Shown here piece by piece: positions 17,041-26,041 of a stretch of DNA of 64,000 nt. The DNA lies in the NCBI GenBank assembly GCA_017472305.1, contig JAFUQP010000037.1, positions 1 through 64,000 of the forward strand. The letters run 5' to 3'. Under the pieces are notes generated by a model, which saw nothing but the letters and a program-made list of their open reading frames with translations, was not told where the DNA came from and ran no database searches. How positions within the stretch are numbered: position 1 is the first letter of the stretch; the number at the start of each line of letters is the position of its first letter. The stretch comes from Clostridia bacterium. Lineage in GTDB: Bacteria > Bacillota > Clostridia > Oscillospirales > CAG-272. Both the position numbers and the translations under genes were made by a program.

Positions 17041-18531
17041 TTATTCCGACCACTGAAGGCTGCGTGCAACCGCCTTCTTCCATTTTGAAATTTTCTCCTC
17101 TCGCCAAGCAGCGTCACGCTCGGGAGTAAAGAGTCTGTCGGTCTTTCGGTTTCTTCTTATGTCCTCGAGTGAGGAGTATACACCGCTCGCAAGACCTGCA
17201 AGGTATGCGGCGCCGAGTGCCGTGGTTTCCACACATTCGGGGCGCTCTACGGGAATACCGAGTATGTCCGACTGGAAGGAGAGCAGGAGATTGTTCTGCG
17301 CCGCGCCGCCATCAACCGCAAGCTCCGAGATTTTAATTCCCGTCACCTTTTCCATAAGCGAAATAACGTCTGCGGTCTGATAAGCCATGCTTTCAAGCGT
17401 TGCGCGGATAATATGGTACTTCGTCGTAGCTCTCGTAATGCCGATAATCACACCGCGCGCGTAGGGGTCCCACCACGGAGCGCCAAGTCCCGAGAAGGCG
17501 GGAACAACAAGCACGCCGCCCGAGTCGGGAACCTTATTTGCATAATATTCGCTGTCCTGTGCCGACTCGATGAGCTTCATTCCGTCACGAAGCCACTGTA
17601 TAGCCGCGCCGCAGACAAACACCGAGCCCTCAAGCGCATAGGTGATTTTGCCGTCAAGACCCCAAGCGATAGTAGTAATAAGACCGCCGTCGGTGATGTG
17701 CGGCACCTCGCCTGTGTTCATAAGCATAAACGCGCCTGTGCCGTAGGTGTTCTTAAGCTCGCCGACCTCAAAGCGGCACTGCCCGAATAGAGCTGCCTGC
17801 TGGTCGCCCGCAACTCCGCCAATAGGTATTTCCGCACCGAACACCGACTTTGCCGTGTAGCCAAAGATGTGCGAGGAGGGCTTGACCTCGGGGAGCATAG
17901 ACTCGGGGATTTTAAAGAGGTCGAGAAGCTCCTTGTCCCATTCAAGCGTCTTTATATTAAATATCATCGTACGCGAGGCGTTTGAATAGTCGGTCGCGTG
18001 GACCTTGCCGCCTGTGAGATTCCATATAAGCCAGCTGTCAATCGTGCCAAAGCACAGCTCACCGCGCTCGGCTCTTTCTCTTGCGCCCTCGACGTTATCG
18101 AGAATCCATGCAATCTTCGTCGCGGAAAAATAAGGGTCGATGAGAAGTCCCGTTTTATTCTTTATTAAATCGGCATAGCCTTCCTCGGAAAGCGACTTGC
18201 AGTAATCGGCGGTTCTTCTGCACTGCCAGACAATTGCGTTATATACGGGAATTCCCGTCTTTCTGTCCCAAACAACCGTTGTTTCGCGCTGGTTTGTAAT
18301 TCCAAGACAGTAAATCTCGTCCCAGCTGCCGCCGATTTTGAGAAGAGCCTCGGTGCAGGCGGCAATTTCGGTTGACCAGATAGTCATAGGGTCATGCTCG
18401 ACCCAGCCCTCCTTCGGGAATATCTGTGGAAATTCGCGCTGAACCATACTCGCAATGCTTCCGTCCTTGCGAAAGAGTATACAACGCGAGCTGGTGGTGC
18501 CTTGGTCAAGTGCCATAATGTACTTTTTCAT
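17041..18531 (-). CDS. glpK: Glycerol kinase
   Basis: The 496-residue FGGY-family kinase makes glycerol-3-phosphate. N-terminal [14 protein letters not shown], the GlpK-specific [18 protein letters not shown], the glycerol-binding [10 protein letters not shown] and C-terminal [18 protein letters not shown] are all present. No glpF or glpD is beside it. Its ATG overlaps the stop of the upstream AraC-type regulator by four bases, implying translational coupling. The next gene upstream is a malic enzyme, so glycerol entry and C4 metabolism are encoded together. Confidence 0.95.
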   Translation of the reverse strand: MKKYIMALDQGTTSSRCILFRKDGSIASMVQREFPQIFPKEGWVEHDPMTIWSTEIAACTEALLKIGGSWDEIYCLGITNQRETTVVWDRKTGIPVYNAIVWQCRRTADYCKSLSEEGYADLIKNKTGLLIDPYFSATKIAWILDNVEGARERAERGELCFGTIDSWLIWNLTGGKVHATDYSNASRTMIFNIKTLEWDKELLDLFKIPESMLPEVKPSSHIFGYTAKSVFGAEIPIGGVAGDQQAALFGQCRFEVGELKNTYGTGAFMLMNTGEVPHITDGGLITTIAWGLDGKITYALEGSVFVCGAAIQWLRDGMKLIESAQDSEYYANKVPDSGGVLVVPAFSGLGAPWWDPYARGVIIGITRATTKYHIIRATLESMAYQTADVISLMEKVTGIKISELAVDGGAAQNNLLLSFQSDILGIPVERPECVETTALGAAYLAGLASGVYSSLEDIRRNRKTDRLFTPERDAAWREEKISKWKKAVARSLQWSE

Positions 18532-19316
18532 TTTTCGGGCTCCTTTACGGTGGATTGTTTGTTGTCGCGCTCTGTGATGCCGTATACCGAGGGACTTATA
18601 CCCACGGTGGATTTGAAAATCTTCGAGAAATGATAAACGCTTGAAAAGCCGCAGGACTCAGCAATTGCCCAAACGCTCAATCCACCCTCGGCGAGCAGCT
18701 CCTTTGCGTGCTCAATCCTCTGACTCAGAATATATTGACCAGGAGTTGTGCCGTAGTGATTCTTGAAGGTTCGGCGAAAATGTATTTCCGACACTCCCGC
18801 GATTTTTGCAAGAGTGGCGTTTGAAATCTGCTGCTTGTAAATGTTTTCCGCAATGTAGTCCATAGCCGGCGAGAGTATAGGGTGTCGGCTGACGCACTCT
18901 CTTTCGAGCCGCGAGAAAATTCCGTAGAGCACCGACATCTCCGCGTGCATGTTATCGCCAAGAGTGTGAAGCCTTTCCAGATGAGAGAAGTCTTTAAGAT
19001 ACTGCTCGGGCTTCGTTATTTTTATCGAAAAAATCTTGTCGGTAAAGGGCTCTTTTGTATCGAAATTGATAATAGGGAAGTTGCCGCCCTCGAGGTTTTT
19101 TAAGGAGTATCTACCGCCTCTCGGAAGAATCAGCGCGTGAGTGTAATCCGAAATAACCTTCGTGTCACCCTGCGTATATTCAATAACTCCGTCACCTGAT
19201 GAAAAGGACAGGGCATAGCTCGGGCGGCTCTTCGTACTGAATGTGCGGCCTCTTGATGCAGGGATTACGCTCACGGATAAAATATCGGTTATGATAACGT
19301 CCTTTATACTCGTCAT
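18528..19316 (-). CDS. AraC family transcriptional regulator
   Basis: In this 262-residue protein, the N-terminal part (1-140) resembles an effector-binding cupin-like domain with [12 protein letters not shown] and [13 protein letters not shown]. The C-terminal AraC double helix-turn-helix (about 160-260) reads [33 protein letters not shown], then [28 protein letters not shown]. It begins nine bases after the malic enzyme stop and overlaps glpK. The likely targets are therefore its own operon genes, but neither binding site nor effector is visible. Confidence 0.88.
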   Translation of the reverse strand: MTSIKDVIITDILSVSVIPASRGRTFSTKSRPSYALSFSSGDGVIEYTQGDTKVISDYTHALILPRGGRYSLKNLEGGNFPIINFDTKEPFTDKIFSIKITKPEQYLKDFSHLERLHTLGDNMHAEMSVLYGIFSRLERECVSRHPILSPAMDYIAENIYKQQISNATLAKIAGVSEIHFRRTFKNHYGTTPGQYILSQRIEHAKELLAEGGLSVWAIAESCGFSSVYHFSKIFKSTVGISPSVYGITERDNKQSTVKEPEK

Positions 19317-19325
19317 AGCTTCTAA

Positions 19326-20498
19326 TTAAATCCTTGCAACTCCGGTTTTTCTTGCGGTTTCAATTACAGCAAGGCTAACGACCTCGGCTACCTTCTTGTC
19401 AAGCGCTGAGGTAATTATATTCTCCTCGGAAAGCTCCGAGTCGGGTATTAGCGAAGCGAGAGCGTAAGAGGTAGCGACCTTCATTTCCTCATTTATGCAG
19501 CTCGCCCGACAGTCAAGCGCGCCGCGGAAGATACCGGGGAAGGCGAGTACGTTGTTTATCTGGTTCGGGTAGTCGGAGCGTCCCGTGCCGACAATACGCG
19601 CGCCTGCCGAGAAAGCCTCCTCGGGCATAATCTCGGGTGTAGGATTTGCCATCGGGAATACTATCGCGTCCTTTGCCATAGTGGCAACCATCTCGCCCGT
19701 AAGAACACCGGGCGCAGAAACACCGACAAATACGTCGGCACCAACACAGGCATCGGAAAGAGTGCCGTGCAGTCTATCTCTGTTCGTGATTTTCGCAATG
19801 CTTCTGTGGAAATCGGAAAGGCTTCCGTCGTCCTCGGAAATTATGCCGAAGCGGTCAACCATTATAAGATTTTTTACACCAATGTTCAAAAGATGCCTGC
19901 CTATAGCACAGCCCGCAGCACCCGCGCCGTTAATTACTACGCGGATATCTTCAATATTCTTTCCTACAACCTTAAGCGCGTTTATAAGTGCCGCGGCAAC
20001 GACGATAGCCGTTCCGTGCTGGTCGTCGTGGAATACGGGAATATCAAGCCTCTCTTTAAGCTTCTTCTCAATTTCAAAGCATCTGGGTGCTGCAATATCC
20101 TCAAGATTAATTCCGCCAAAGCTTCCCGCGATAAGCGAGATTGTATTGACTATTTCATCTACGTCCTTTGTGTGAACGCAGATAGGGAAGGCGTCAACGT
20201 CAGCAAACTCCTTGAATAACGCACATTTTCCTTCCATAACGGGCATACCTGCCTCGGGGCCGATATCGCCAAGACCGAGAACGGCTGTGCCGTCTGTGAT
20301 TACCGCAACGAGGTTTCCTCGGCGGGTGAGTGTGAAGGACTTGTCGGGGCTCTTCTGAATTTCAAGGCAAGCCTCGGCAACACCCGGGGTGTATGCAAGC
20401 GAGAGGTCCTCTCGGGTATTTACGGGAACACGGCTTATTACCTCGATTTTTCCCTTCCATTCGTAGTGCTTTTTGAGTGATTCTTTTCTGATGTCCAT
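19326..20498 (-). CDS. Malic enzyme (NAD(P)-dependent, short form)
   Basis: The 390-residue enzyme oxidatively decarboxylates malate to pyruvate. It shows [16 protein letters not shown] near residue 32, the metal and substrate region [27 protein letters not shown] near 155 and the Rossmann motif [13 protein letters not shown] near 188. There is no C-terminal phosphotransacetylase-like domain, so it is the short bacterial type. NAD versus NADP preference cannot be fixed by eye. It lies between fumarase (88-base gap) and the AraC-type regulator, making a fumarate to malate to pyruvate route. Confidence 0.93.
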   Translation of the reverse strand: MDIRKESLKKHYEWKGKIEVISRVPVNTREDLSLAYTPGVAEACLEIQKSPDKSFTLTRRGNLVAVITDGTAVLGLGDIGPEAGMPVMEGKCALFKEFADVDAFPICVHTKDVDEIVNTISLIAGSFGGINLEDIAAPRCFEIEKKLKERLDIPVFHDDQHGTAIVVAAALINALKVVGKNIEDIRVVINGAGAAGCAIGRHLLNIGVKNLIMVDRFGIISEDDGSLSDFHRSIAKITNRDRLHGTLSDACVGADVFVGVSAPGVLTGEMVATMAKDAIVFPMANPTPEIMPEEAFSAGARIVGTGRSDYPNQINNVLAFPGIFRGALDCRASCINEEMKVATSYALASLIPDSELSEENIITSALDKKVAEVVSLAVIETARKTGVARI

Positions 20499-20586
20499 AT
20501 TGATTTTCCTTGCTTTTTTGTTTTTGCTGTTTTGTTTGTTGATTGCTATTTTGGTTTACTGCCTCAAAATAAATTCGGTATTTTGA

Positions 20587-21963
20587 TTAAATCATAGTTT
20601 CAGGACGAACAATCTCGTCAAATCGCGCCTCGTCAATCACGCCGAGCCGCAGTGCGGCTTCCTTAAGTGTCAGACCGTCCCTGTGCGCAAGCTTTGCAAC
20701 CTCGGCGGCGCTCTCGTAGCCGATATGAGGACTAAGCGAGGTGACGAGCATTAGCGATTTTTCAAGGTTTTCCTTCATCTTCTCGCGATTAGGCTTAATT
20801 CCCTTGACGCAGTTCTCGTCGAAGGAAATAATAGCGTCCGAGAGAAGCCTTACCGACTGAAGGAAGTTGTATATGCATACGGGCATATACACGTTAAGCT
20901 CAAAGTTACCCGACGCGGCAGAGAAGCCGACGGCAACGTCGTTTGCCATTACCTGAAGCGCGACCATAGTCAAAGCCTCGCACTGAGTGGGGTTGACCTT
21001 GCCGGGCATAATCGAGGAGCCCGGCTCGTTTTCGGGTATGAAAATTTCGCCAAGACCAAGCCTCGGGCCGGAAGCGAGCCACCTTACGTCGTTTGCAATC
21101 TTCATAAGGTCACAGGCGAGAGCCTTTAGTGTACCGTGTACCGACGCAAGCTCTGATTTTGAGGTGAGGGCGTGGAATTTGTTTTCGTCGGTAATAAATT
21201 CAAGACCGCACTCACGCGAGATTTCCTCGCAAGCGAGCCTGTCAAAGCCACGGGGCGCGTTAAGCCCCGTTCCTACGGCAGTGCCGCCGAGCGCAAGCCT
21301 CGAGAGCGCACCCGACGCGCCGATAATAGCCTCAAGGTCGTATTCAAGAGATGCTCTCCAGCCCGATATCTCCTGCGAAAAGCTTATAGGAGTCGCGTCC
21401 TGAAGGTGTGTTCTTCCGCACTTGATGACCCCCTCGTTTTCGCGCTCAAGCCTCTTTAAGGTATCTATAAGTCCTCGTACCGCGGGGATTAGCTTTGAAT
21501 TTATCGAGGTGAGGGCGGCTATGTGCATTGCAGTAGGGAAGGTGTCGTTTGATGACTGCGACATATTGATGTCGTCGTTAGGGTGAAGGAGCCTTTTTCC
21601 CGCTTTGCGGTTTGCATAGCCACAAATAACCTCGTTGACGTTCATATTCGTCTGCGTTCCCGAGCCTGTCTGAAAGACAACGAGCGGAAATTCCTCTGAA
21701 AGCTCGCCAAGCTTGATTTTCTCTGCGGCATCTTCTATGTAGGAAAGCTTCTCCTCGGTCATCTTATCGGGACGAAGCCTTCTGTTAGCGCGTGCCGAGG
21801 CAAGCTTCAGTATTGCAAAAGCCTTGATTATCTCCTCGGGCATAACCTCGGTGCCGCGCCCGATATTGAAATTTCTGCGGCTGCGCTCGGTTTGCGCGCC
21901 CCAAAGCCTTGACGCCTCGACCTCGATTTCACCGAGGGTATCCCTCTCAATTCTGTATTCCAT
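20587..21963 (-). CDS. fumC: Fumarate hydratase class II
   Basis: This 458-residue member of the fumarase/aspartase superfamily interconverts fumarate and malate. The signature GSSIMPGKVNPTQ (near 315) and the substrate motifs SGTQTNMNVNE and SSNDTFPTA are clear. The A-site-like GRTHLQDATPIS suits fumarase rather than aspartase. ATG 21963 is chosen because GGAG lies six bases upstream; an ATG four codons earlier has a poorer site. It is first in a set with malic enzyme and glycerol kinase and has a strong promoter with a leader of about 160 bases. Confidence 0.93.
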   Translation of the reverse strand: MEYRIERDTLGEIEVEASRLWGAQTERSRRNFNIGRGTEVMPEEIIKAFAILKLASARANRRLRPDKMTEEKLSYIEDAAEKIKLGELSEEFPLVVFQTGSGTQTNMNVNEVICGYANRKAGKRLLHPNDDINMSQSSNDTFPTAMHIAALTSINSKLIPAVRGLIDTLKRLERENEGVIKCGRTHLQDATPISFSQEISGWRASLEYDLEAIIGASGALSRLALGGTAVGTGLNAPRGFDRLACEEISRECGLEFITDENKFHALTSKSELASVHGTLKALACDLMKIANDVRWLASGPRLGLGEIFIPENEPGSSIMPGKVNPTQCEALTMVALQVMANDVAVGFSAASGNFELNVYMPVCIYNFLQSVRLLSDAIISFDENCVKGIKPNREKMKENLEKSLMLVTSLSPHIGYESAAEVAKLAHRDGLTLKEAALRLGVIDEARFDEIVRPETMI

Positions 21964-22130
21964 AATAATCTCCATTCCGTCGCCCGATGGGCGACAGCAC
22001 TAATACTTAACGAGCTTTCGGCACCGCCAATTTCACTATATCTCCATATTGCTTTCTCGTTTGGTAATGATGCGCTACAATCAGCAGAAATTCGCCTCTG
22101 ACGGTACTAAAGACATATTTTTACAAGCTA

Positions 22131-22159
22131 ATTATAGCATACCACAGAGGTATTTTCAA
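22131..22159 (-). promoter_or_regulatory. fumC promoter and long leader
   Basis: Minus-strand TTGAAA (22159-22154), 17-base spacer, TATAAT (22136-22131). The 5' leader of roughly 160 bases ends with the hairpin GTCGCCC-atc-GGGCGAC shortly before the ribosome site. I recognise no known riboswitch in it, and the gap 21964-22264 holds nothing else but the opposing promoter at 22210. Confidence 0.75.
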
Positions 22160-22209
22160 GTTTTTTTAAAATAATACGCAAATAAACAATCAATTAAGCT
22201 GTCCGACAG

Positions 22210-22238
22210 TTGACATTTGTAAAAGATTTCTGTATAAT
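22210..22238 (+). promoter_or_regulatory. Consensus sigma-A promoter of the membrane protein gene
   Basis: Perfect TTGACA (22210-22215), 17-base spacer, TATAAT (22233-22238), followed by an A-rich start and GAGGGG before the ATG at 22265. Confidence 0.9.
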
Positions 22239-22264
22239 AAAAGAAAAAAAGAAAGAGGGGTCCT

Positions 22265-23470
22265 ATGCAAGAGTCGGAAGAAAAGAGGACAGGGCAGTGG
22301 AAATACCGCCTGCTTATCGGCGTTTTGTCCTTCTTCGTGCTTTTTATTGTAAAGTCGATAACCTCGGTAAGACTTGCGGCATTCGACGGCGGCGAGATAC
22401 CTTCGCAGTTCTTCTTCGGCTGGGCGGTTCTCGGTATTCTCCTAATATATAATTCGATAGTGAATACGACGGCCTTCTACGACAGGGACGCCTTCTGTCG
22501 CTTCAAGGCAAGAAAGGTGCTGCGGGTCAGGCTTCGCTGTGAGCTGCCCGTGATACTCAAATCCTCTGACTTCTGGATTGAAACTCTGCCTGTGCTGATG
22601 CTTACGGCGCTTTTCTGCTCCTTCGGCGGCTTTTATGAGGTCGGGTACGTTATTTTTGAGGTCGGGAAGGCTCCGCTTTGGTCAACGAGAGCGCTTGCGC
22701 TTATCTTTGTGCCGCTACTGTTTTCGGTATCCCTTTTCTGTAGATATGAGGTACACAGATACTACGCGGTGCTTATAAAGCGCGGCGAGGAATACAGAGT
22801 TGACAGTAAGCCGAGGCTTGTCGGCAAGGTTTTCCTCGTGCTTTTAATGTATCCTCTGCTTTTCCCGTATGCGCCTATGGTGCTGTTTTTGATACTGACG
22901 TTCGTAGGTATCGTCGGTGCGCTTATCAGCGTTATGACGCTTATCGGCTTTATTTTAGCTGTAGTTGCTGCTGTTTTCGGCATTATCGGTCTTTTGAAGC
23001 TTAAGACCTACAGAATGAAGAAGAAATTCCTCGGAGCGGTAAAGGAGCTTGCCGATAAGCGCGGAGAGGTCTTTGAGCTGTTTGACAAGGAGAAGCGCGA
23101 GAGCGAGGGCTATGATTTCAGACTTACCTCGGGCGGACGAATTTTCTCGGTAAAGATTATTACGTCGATAAACAGACTGACGCCTCTATACTTTACCTCG
23201 GAGCGCAAAGCCTTCTTCCTTTACAGGCTCGGAACTAAAGAGCATCACACCGAGCTACAGAAGCATTTTGAATATTATTTCGAGGGAGAGGGGCAGAGAA
23301 TAATAGTCCCGATTAAATTCCCGAAGAAGCTCTTTGCCGCTGAATTCGGTGCAACAAGAAAGCTATTCTCGGGCGACAGAATATGGAAATACATCGTTTT
23401 CAATACGTCGTCCTTCCTCGGCCAGCAGGACAGAGAATGTCTTTATCGCGCAAATCAGGATAACAGATAA
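22265..23470 (+). CDS. Membrane protein of unknown family
   Basis: I do not recognise this 401-residue protein. Two hydrophobic segments lie near 15-35 and 55-75, two more near 105-125 and 145-165. A strong pair near 190-260 reads LVLLMYPLLFPYAPMVLFLILTF then IGFILAVVAAVFGIIGLL. The C-terminal third (265-401) is soluble and basic, with DKEKRESEGYDFRLTSGGRIFSVKI and YYFEGEGQRIIVPIKFPKKLFAAEFG, and should face the cytoplasm. No signal peptide is evident. A perfect promoter and GAGGGG ribosome site imply good expression as a single gene, ended by a terminator shared with the opposing khpA operon. Confidence 0.75.
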   Translation: MQESEEKRTGQWKYRLLIGVLSFFVLFIVKSITSVRLAAFDGGEIPSQFFFGWAVLGILLIYNSIVNTTAFYDRDAFCRFKARKVLRVRLRCELPVILKSSDFWIETLPVLMLTALFCSFGGFYEVGYVIFEVGKAPLWSTRALALIFVPLLFSVSLFCRYEVHRYYAVLIKRGEEYRVDSKPRLVGKVFLVLLMYPLLFPYAPMVLFLILTFVGIVGALISVMTLIGFILAVVAAVFGIIGLLKLKTYRMKKKFLGAVKELADKRGEVFELFDKEKRESEGYDFRLTSGGRIFSVKIITSINRLTPLYFTSERKAFFLYRLGTKEHHTELQKHFEYYFEGEGQRIIVPIKFPKKLFAAEFGATRKLFSGDRIWKYIVFNTSSFLGQQDRECLYRANQDNR

Positions 23471-23480
23471 AACATAATAA

Positions 23481-23527
23481 AAACGGGTTGGATTTTGCAA
23501 ATCAATGCAAGCTCCGACCCGTTTTTT
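23481..23527. terminator. Bidirectional terminator between membrane protein gene and khpA
   Basis: AAACGGGTTGGA (23481-23492) pairs with TCCGACCCGTTT (23513-23524), flanked by As and Ts. Confidence 0.85.
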
Positions 23528-23531
23528 AAAG

Positions 23532-23765
23532 TTATTTAATTTCAACAGTTACGCGCTTACCGCAGGTCGTTGCGGCGGCCTTCATAATCTGTCTGATTGC
23601 CTTTGCTATTCTTCCGTGGCGACCGATTACCATTCCGGTATCGTCCTCGGCGACGGTGAGAGTAAGCTCGATATCATCTCCGTCAACAACCTCGGTAACG
23701 GATACTGCATCGGGATTATCCACGATAGCACGGGCGATGTTGGTAAGTGTGAGTTTGAAATCCAT
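23532..23765 (-). CDS. khpA: KH-domain RNA-binding protein KhpA
   Basis: The 77-residue protein is a single KH domain with the GRHGRIAKAIRQIM version of the GxxG loop near residue 48 and VEI at the C-terminus. KhpA (YlqC) works with KhpB/Jag in RNA binding linked to cell-wall growth and cell size. It is last in the ylxM-ffh-rpsP-khpA operon, 12 bases after rpsP, a typical Firmicutes order, though rimM and trmD do not follow. Confidence 0.92.
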   Translation of the reverse strand: MDFKLTLTNIARAIVDNPDAVSVTEVVDGDDIELTLTVAEDDTGMVIGRHGRIAKAIRQIMKAAATTCGKRVTVEIK

Positions 23766-23777
23766 CTCGCTTACCTA

Positions 23778-24023
23778 TTACTTGATGATTTCGCTCTTCT
23801 TAAGAAGTGCTCTAACAGTATCGGTGGGCTGTGCGCCGTTAGCGAGCCACTTGTTAGCCTTCTCTGCATCGATCTTGATGTCAGCGGGATCGGTGAGGGG
23901 GTTGTAGTAGCCTATCTCCTCGATGAACTTACCGTCACGGGGCGAACGCTCGTCTGCTACGATTACACGGTAGAAGGGGGTCTTCTTTGCGCCAAGTCTC
24001 TTGAGTCTGATTTTTACTGCCAT
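23778..24023 (-). CDS. rpsP: 30S ribosomal protein S16
   Basis: 81 residues with the S16 pattern [46 protein letters not shown]. The start at 24023 is set by GGAGG eight bases upstream; an earlier in-frame ATG would put that site inside the gene. S16 binds 16S rRNA during assembly of the 30S body. Confidence 0.97.
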   Translation of the reverse strand: MAVKIRLKRLGAKKTPFYRVIVADERSPRDGKFIEEIGYYNPLTDPADIKIDAEKANKWLANGAQPTDTVRALLKKSEIIK

Positions 24024-24100
24024 TTTTGTTTCCTCCAAAAAATGAAAATTTATTTTTTATCTTTTATGATAATCAAATAGAAATAAAGTGATTTGAAAGC

Positions 24101-24123
24101 CAATCGGCAGCTTTTGCCGATTG
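24101..24123 (-). promoter_or_regulatory. Hairpin between ffh and rpsP
   Basis: Perfect stem CAATCGGCA / TGCCGATTG with loop AAAGC in the 120-base ffh-rpsP gap. The minus-strand side lacks a T tract, so it is more likely a processing or stability hairpin than a terminator. Confidence 0.45.
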
Positions 24124-24143
24124 ATTTTTGTATTTAGAATTTA

Positions 24144-25475
24144 TCAGAAGGGAAGCTTCATACCGCCCATAAGTCGGCGCGCGCCCTTGCCCGAGAGCTG
24201 CTTCATCATCTTACGCATCTGCTCGAATTGCTTGAGTAGCTTGTTGATATCCTCAACGGTCGTGCCGCTTCCGTTTGCTATACGCTTGCGCCTGGAGCCG
24301 TTTATAATCTCGGGCTTAAGTCTTTCTTCCTTGGTCATAGAAAGAATGATAGCCTCGATTTTATCCATCTGATGCTCGTCTATCTGCGCGTTCTTAAGCG
24401 CACCTGCGTTCATTCCTGGCATCATACCGAGCAGCTGCTCAAGGTTGCCCATCTTTTTGAGCTGACGCATCTGCATAAGGAAGTCCTCAAGCGAGAAGGT
24501 CTGCTCACGCATCTTGCGCTCAAGCTCCTTTGCCTGCTTCTCGTCGTAGGCGGCCTCTGCCTTCTCTATAAGCGAGAGAATGTCGCCCATACCGAGAATA
24601 CGCGAGGCAACTCTGTCGGGGTGGAACAGCTCAATAGCGTCGAGCTTCTCACCCGTGCCTATAAACTTAATAGGCTTGCCTGTGATATACTTAACCGAGA
24701 GCGCGGCACCGCCTCTCGTATCGCCGTCCATTTTAGTAAGAACGACACCTGTGATATCGAGAAGGTCGTTGAAGCTCTTTGCCACGTTGACGGCGTCCTG
24801 ACCTGTCATTGCATCAACGGTAAGAAGAATTTCCGAGGGAGATACGCTTTCCTTGATTTTGACAAGCTCCGCCATAAGCTCCTCGTCTATGTGAAGTCGG
24901 CCCGCGGTATCAATGATAACCATATCGTTGCCGTTCTTCTTTGCGTGAAGGACACCCGCCTTTGCAATCTCAACGGGGGAAATCTTCGTGCCCATAGAGA
25001 ATACGGGAATTCCCGCCTGCTCACCTACGATTTTGAGCTGGTCAACTGCGGCAGGGCGGTATACGTCGCAGGCAACGAGCAGGGGATTTTTGCTCTTCTG
25101 CTTATACATTGCCGCGATTTTGCCCGCGTGGGTGGTTTTACCCGCACCCTGAAGTCCGACCATCATAACAACCGTCGGGGGCTTTGGGCTGATGTTGATT
25201 TTGGGAGCCTCACCGCCCATAAGCTTGATGAGCTCCTCGTTTACTATCTTTACTATCTGCTGAGCAGGGACAAGGCTCTCCAGCACCTGCGTGCCGACGG
25301 CGCGCTCGGTAACCGATTTTACGAATTCCTTAACTACCTTGAAGTTAACGTCAGCCTCGAGAAGCGCAAGCTTGACCTCGCGCATTCCTTCCTTGACGTC
25401 CGCCTCGGAAAGCTTGCCCTTGTTTCTGAACTTTTTAAAGGCCGAAGCCAGCTTTTCGGTAAGATTTGCGAACAT
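24144..25475 (-). CDS. ffh: Signal recognition particle GTPase Ffh (SRP54)
   Basis: The 443-residue protein targets nascent membrane proteins to FtsY. There is an N-terminal four-helix N domain, then the G domain with GLQGAGKTTHAGKIA (G1, near 108), DTAGRLHIDEEL (G3) and TKMDGDTRGGAALS (G4 region). The methionine-rich M domain (from about 325) is QMRQLKKMGNLEQLLGMMPGM. AGGAAGC precedes the ATG, which lies one base after the ylxM stop, so the pair is coupled. Confidence 0.97.
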   Translation of the reverse strand: MFANLTEKLASAFKKFRNKGKLSEADVKEGMREVKLALLEADVNFKVVKEFVKSVTERAVGTQVLESLVPAQQIVKIVNEELIKLMGGEAPKINISPKPPTVVMMVGLQGAGKTTHAGKIAAMYKQKSKNPLLVACDVYRPAAVDQLKIVGEQAGIPVFSMGTKISPVEIAKAGVLHAKKNGNDMVIIDTAGRLHIDEELMAELVKIKESVSPSEILLTVDAMTGQDAVNVAKSFNDLLDITGVVLTKMDGDTRGGAALSVKYITGKPIKFIGTGEKLDAIELFHPDRVASRILGMGDILSLIEKAEAAYDEKQAKELERKMREQTFSLEDFLMQMRQLKKMGNLEQLLGMMPGMNAGALKNAQIDEHQMDKIEAIILSMTKEERLKPEIINGSRRKRIANGSGTTVEDINKLLKQFEQMRKMMKQLSGKGARRLMGGMKLPF

Positions 25476-25476
25476 G

Positions 25477-25824
25477 TCAGCTTCCTTTCGCTAGTATTTC
25501 AATAACCGAGAGAAGCTCGCGCGACTCGGAGTCAAGCCCACGTGCCGAAAGCTTTGCCGAAAGAGCCTCAAGCCTTTCTATACCCTCGGTAAGCTCGCTA
25601 TGCTTTTTTGCAAGCGAAAGCTTCTCCTCAAGGAAAAACAACTGCTCCTCGCCCTTCTTGATAAGATGCCTGATACCCTGGCGCGAAATGCCTACGCCCG
25701 AGGCAATCTCGGCAAGCGAGAGGTCGTCGTTGTAATACGACTTCATAACGGCTGCGGTGTGAGAGTCAAGGGCTTCGCTGTAAAAATCCAAAAGGTAAGC
25801 CACCTTCATATCCTTCTCAAACAT
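25477..25824 (-). CDS. ylxM: YlxM family (UPF0122) DNA-binding protein
   Basis: 115 residues with a sigma-70 region 4-like helix-turn-helix: YYNDDLSLAEIASGVGISRQGIRHLIKKGEEQL (28-60), followed by a coiled coil rich in Glu and Leu. In Firmicutes YlxM precedes ffh and is thought to influence SRP function. The first gene of the operon, with a consensus promoter and a palindrome at the transcription start. Confidence 0.92.
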   Translation of the reverse strand: MFEKDMKVAYLLDFYSEALDSHTAAVMKSYYNDDLSLAEIASGVGISRQGIRHLIKKGEEQLFFLEEKLSLAKKHSELTEGIERLEALSAKLSARGLDSESRELLSVIEILAKGS

Positions 25825-25841
25825 AACCCACCGTCCTTAAC

Positions 25842-25891
25842 TGTAAAGCGAATTGCTTTACAATTATATCATCTAAGTAGAGCTTTGTCAA
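25842..25891 (-). promoter_or_regulatory. ylxM-ffh promoter with start-site palindrome
   Basis: Minus-strand TTGACA (25891-25886), 17-base spacer, TATAAT (25868-25863). Immediately downstream is the inverted repeat TGTAAAGC-n5-GCTTTACA (25862-25842), covering the expected start of transcription. Confidence 0.8.
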
Positions 25892-26041
25892 GTGGTTTTT
25901 ATAAATTAATAATAATTTTTTTGTGTTGGGTAAAAATAGTAGAAATATTAGTATGTGTGCGCCTCGCTTTGCCTCTTTTTTGGGCAATCGGTACGCTGAA
26001 AATATTACAATAAATTAAATAGCAAGTAAGGAATAGCTTAA

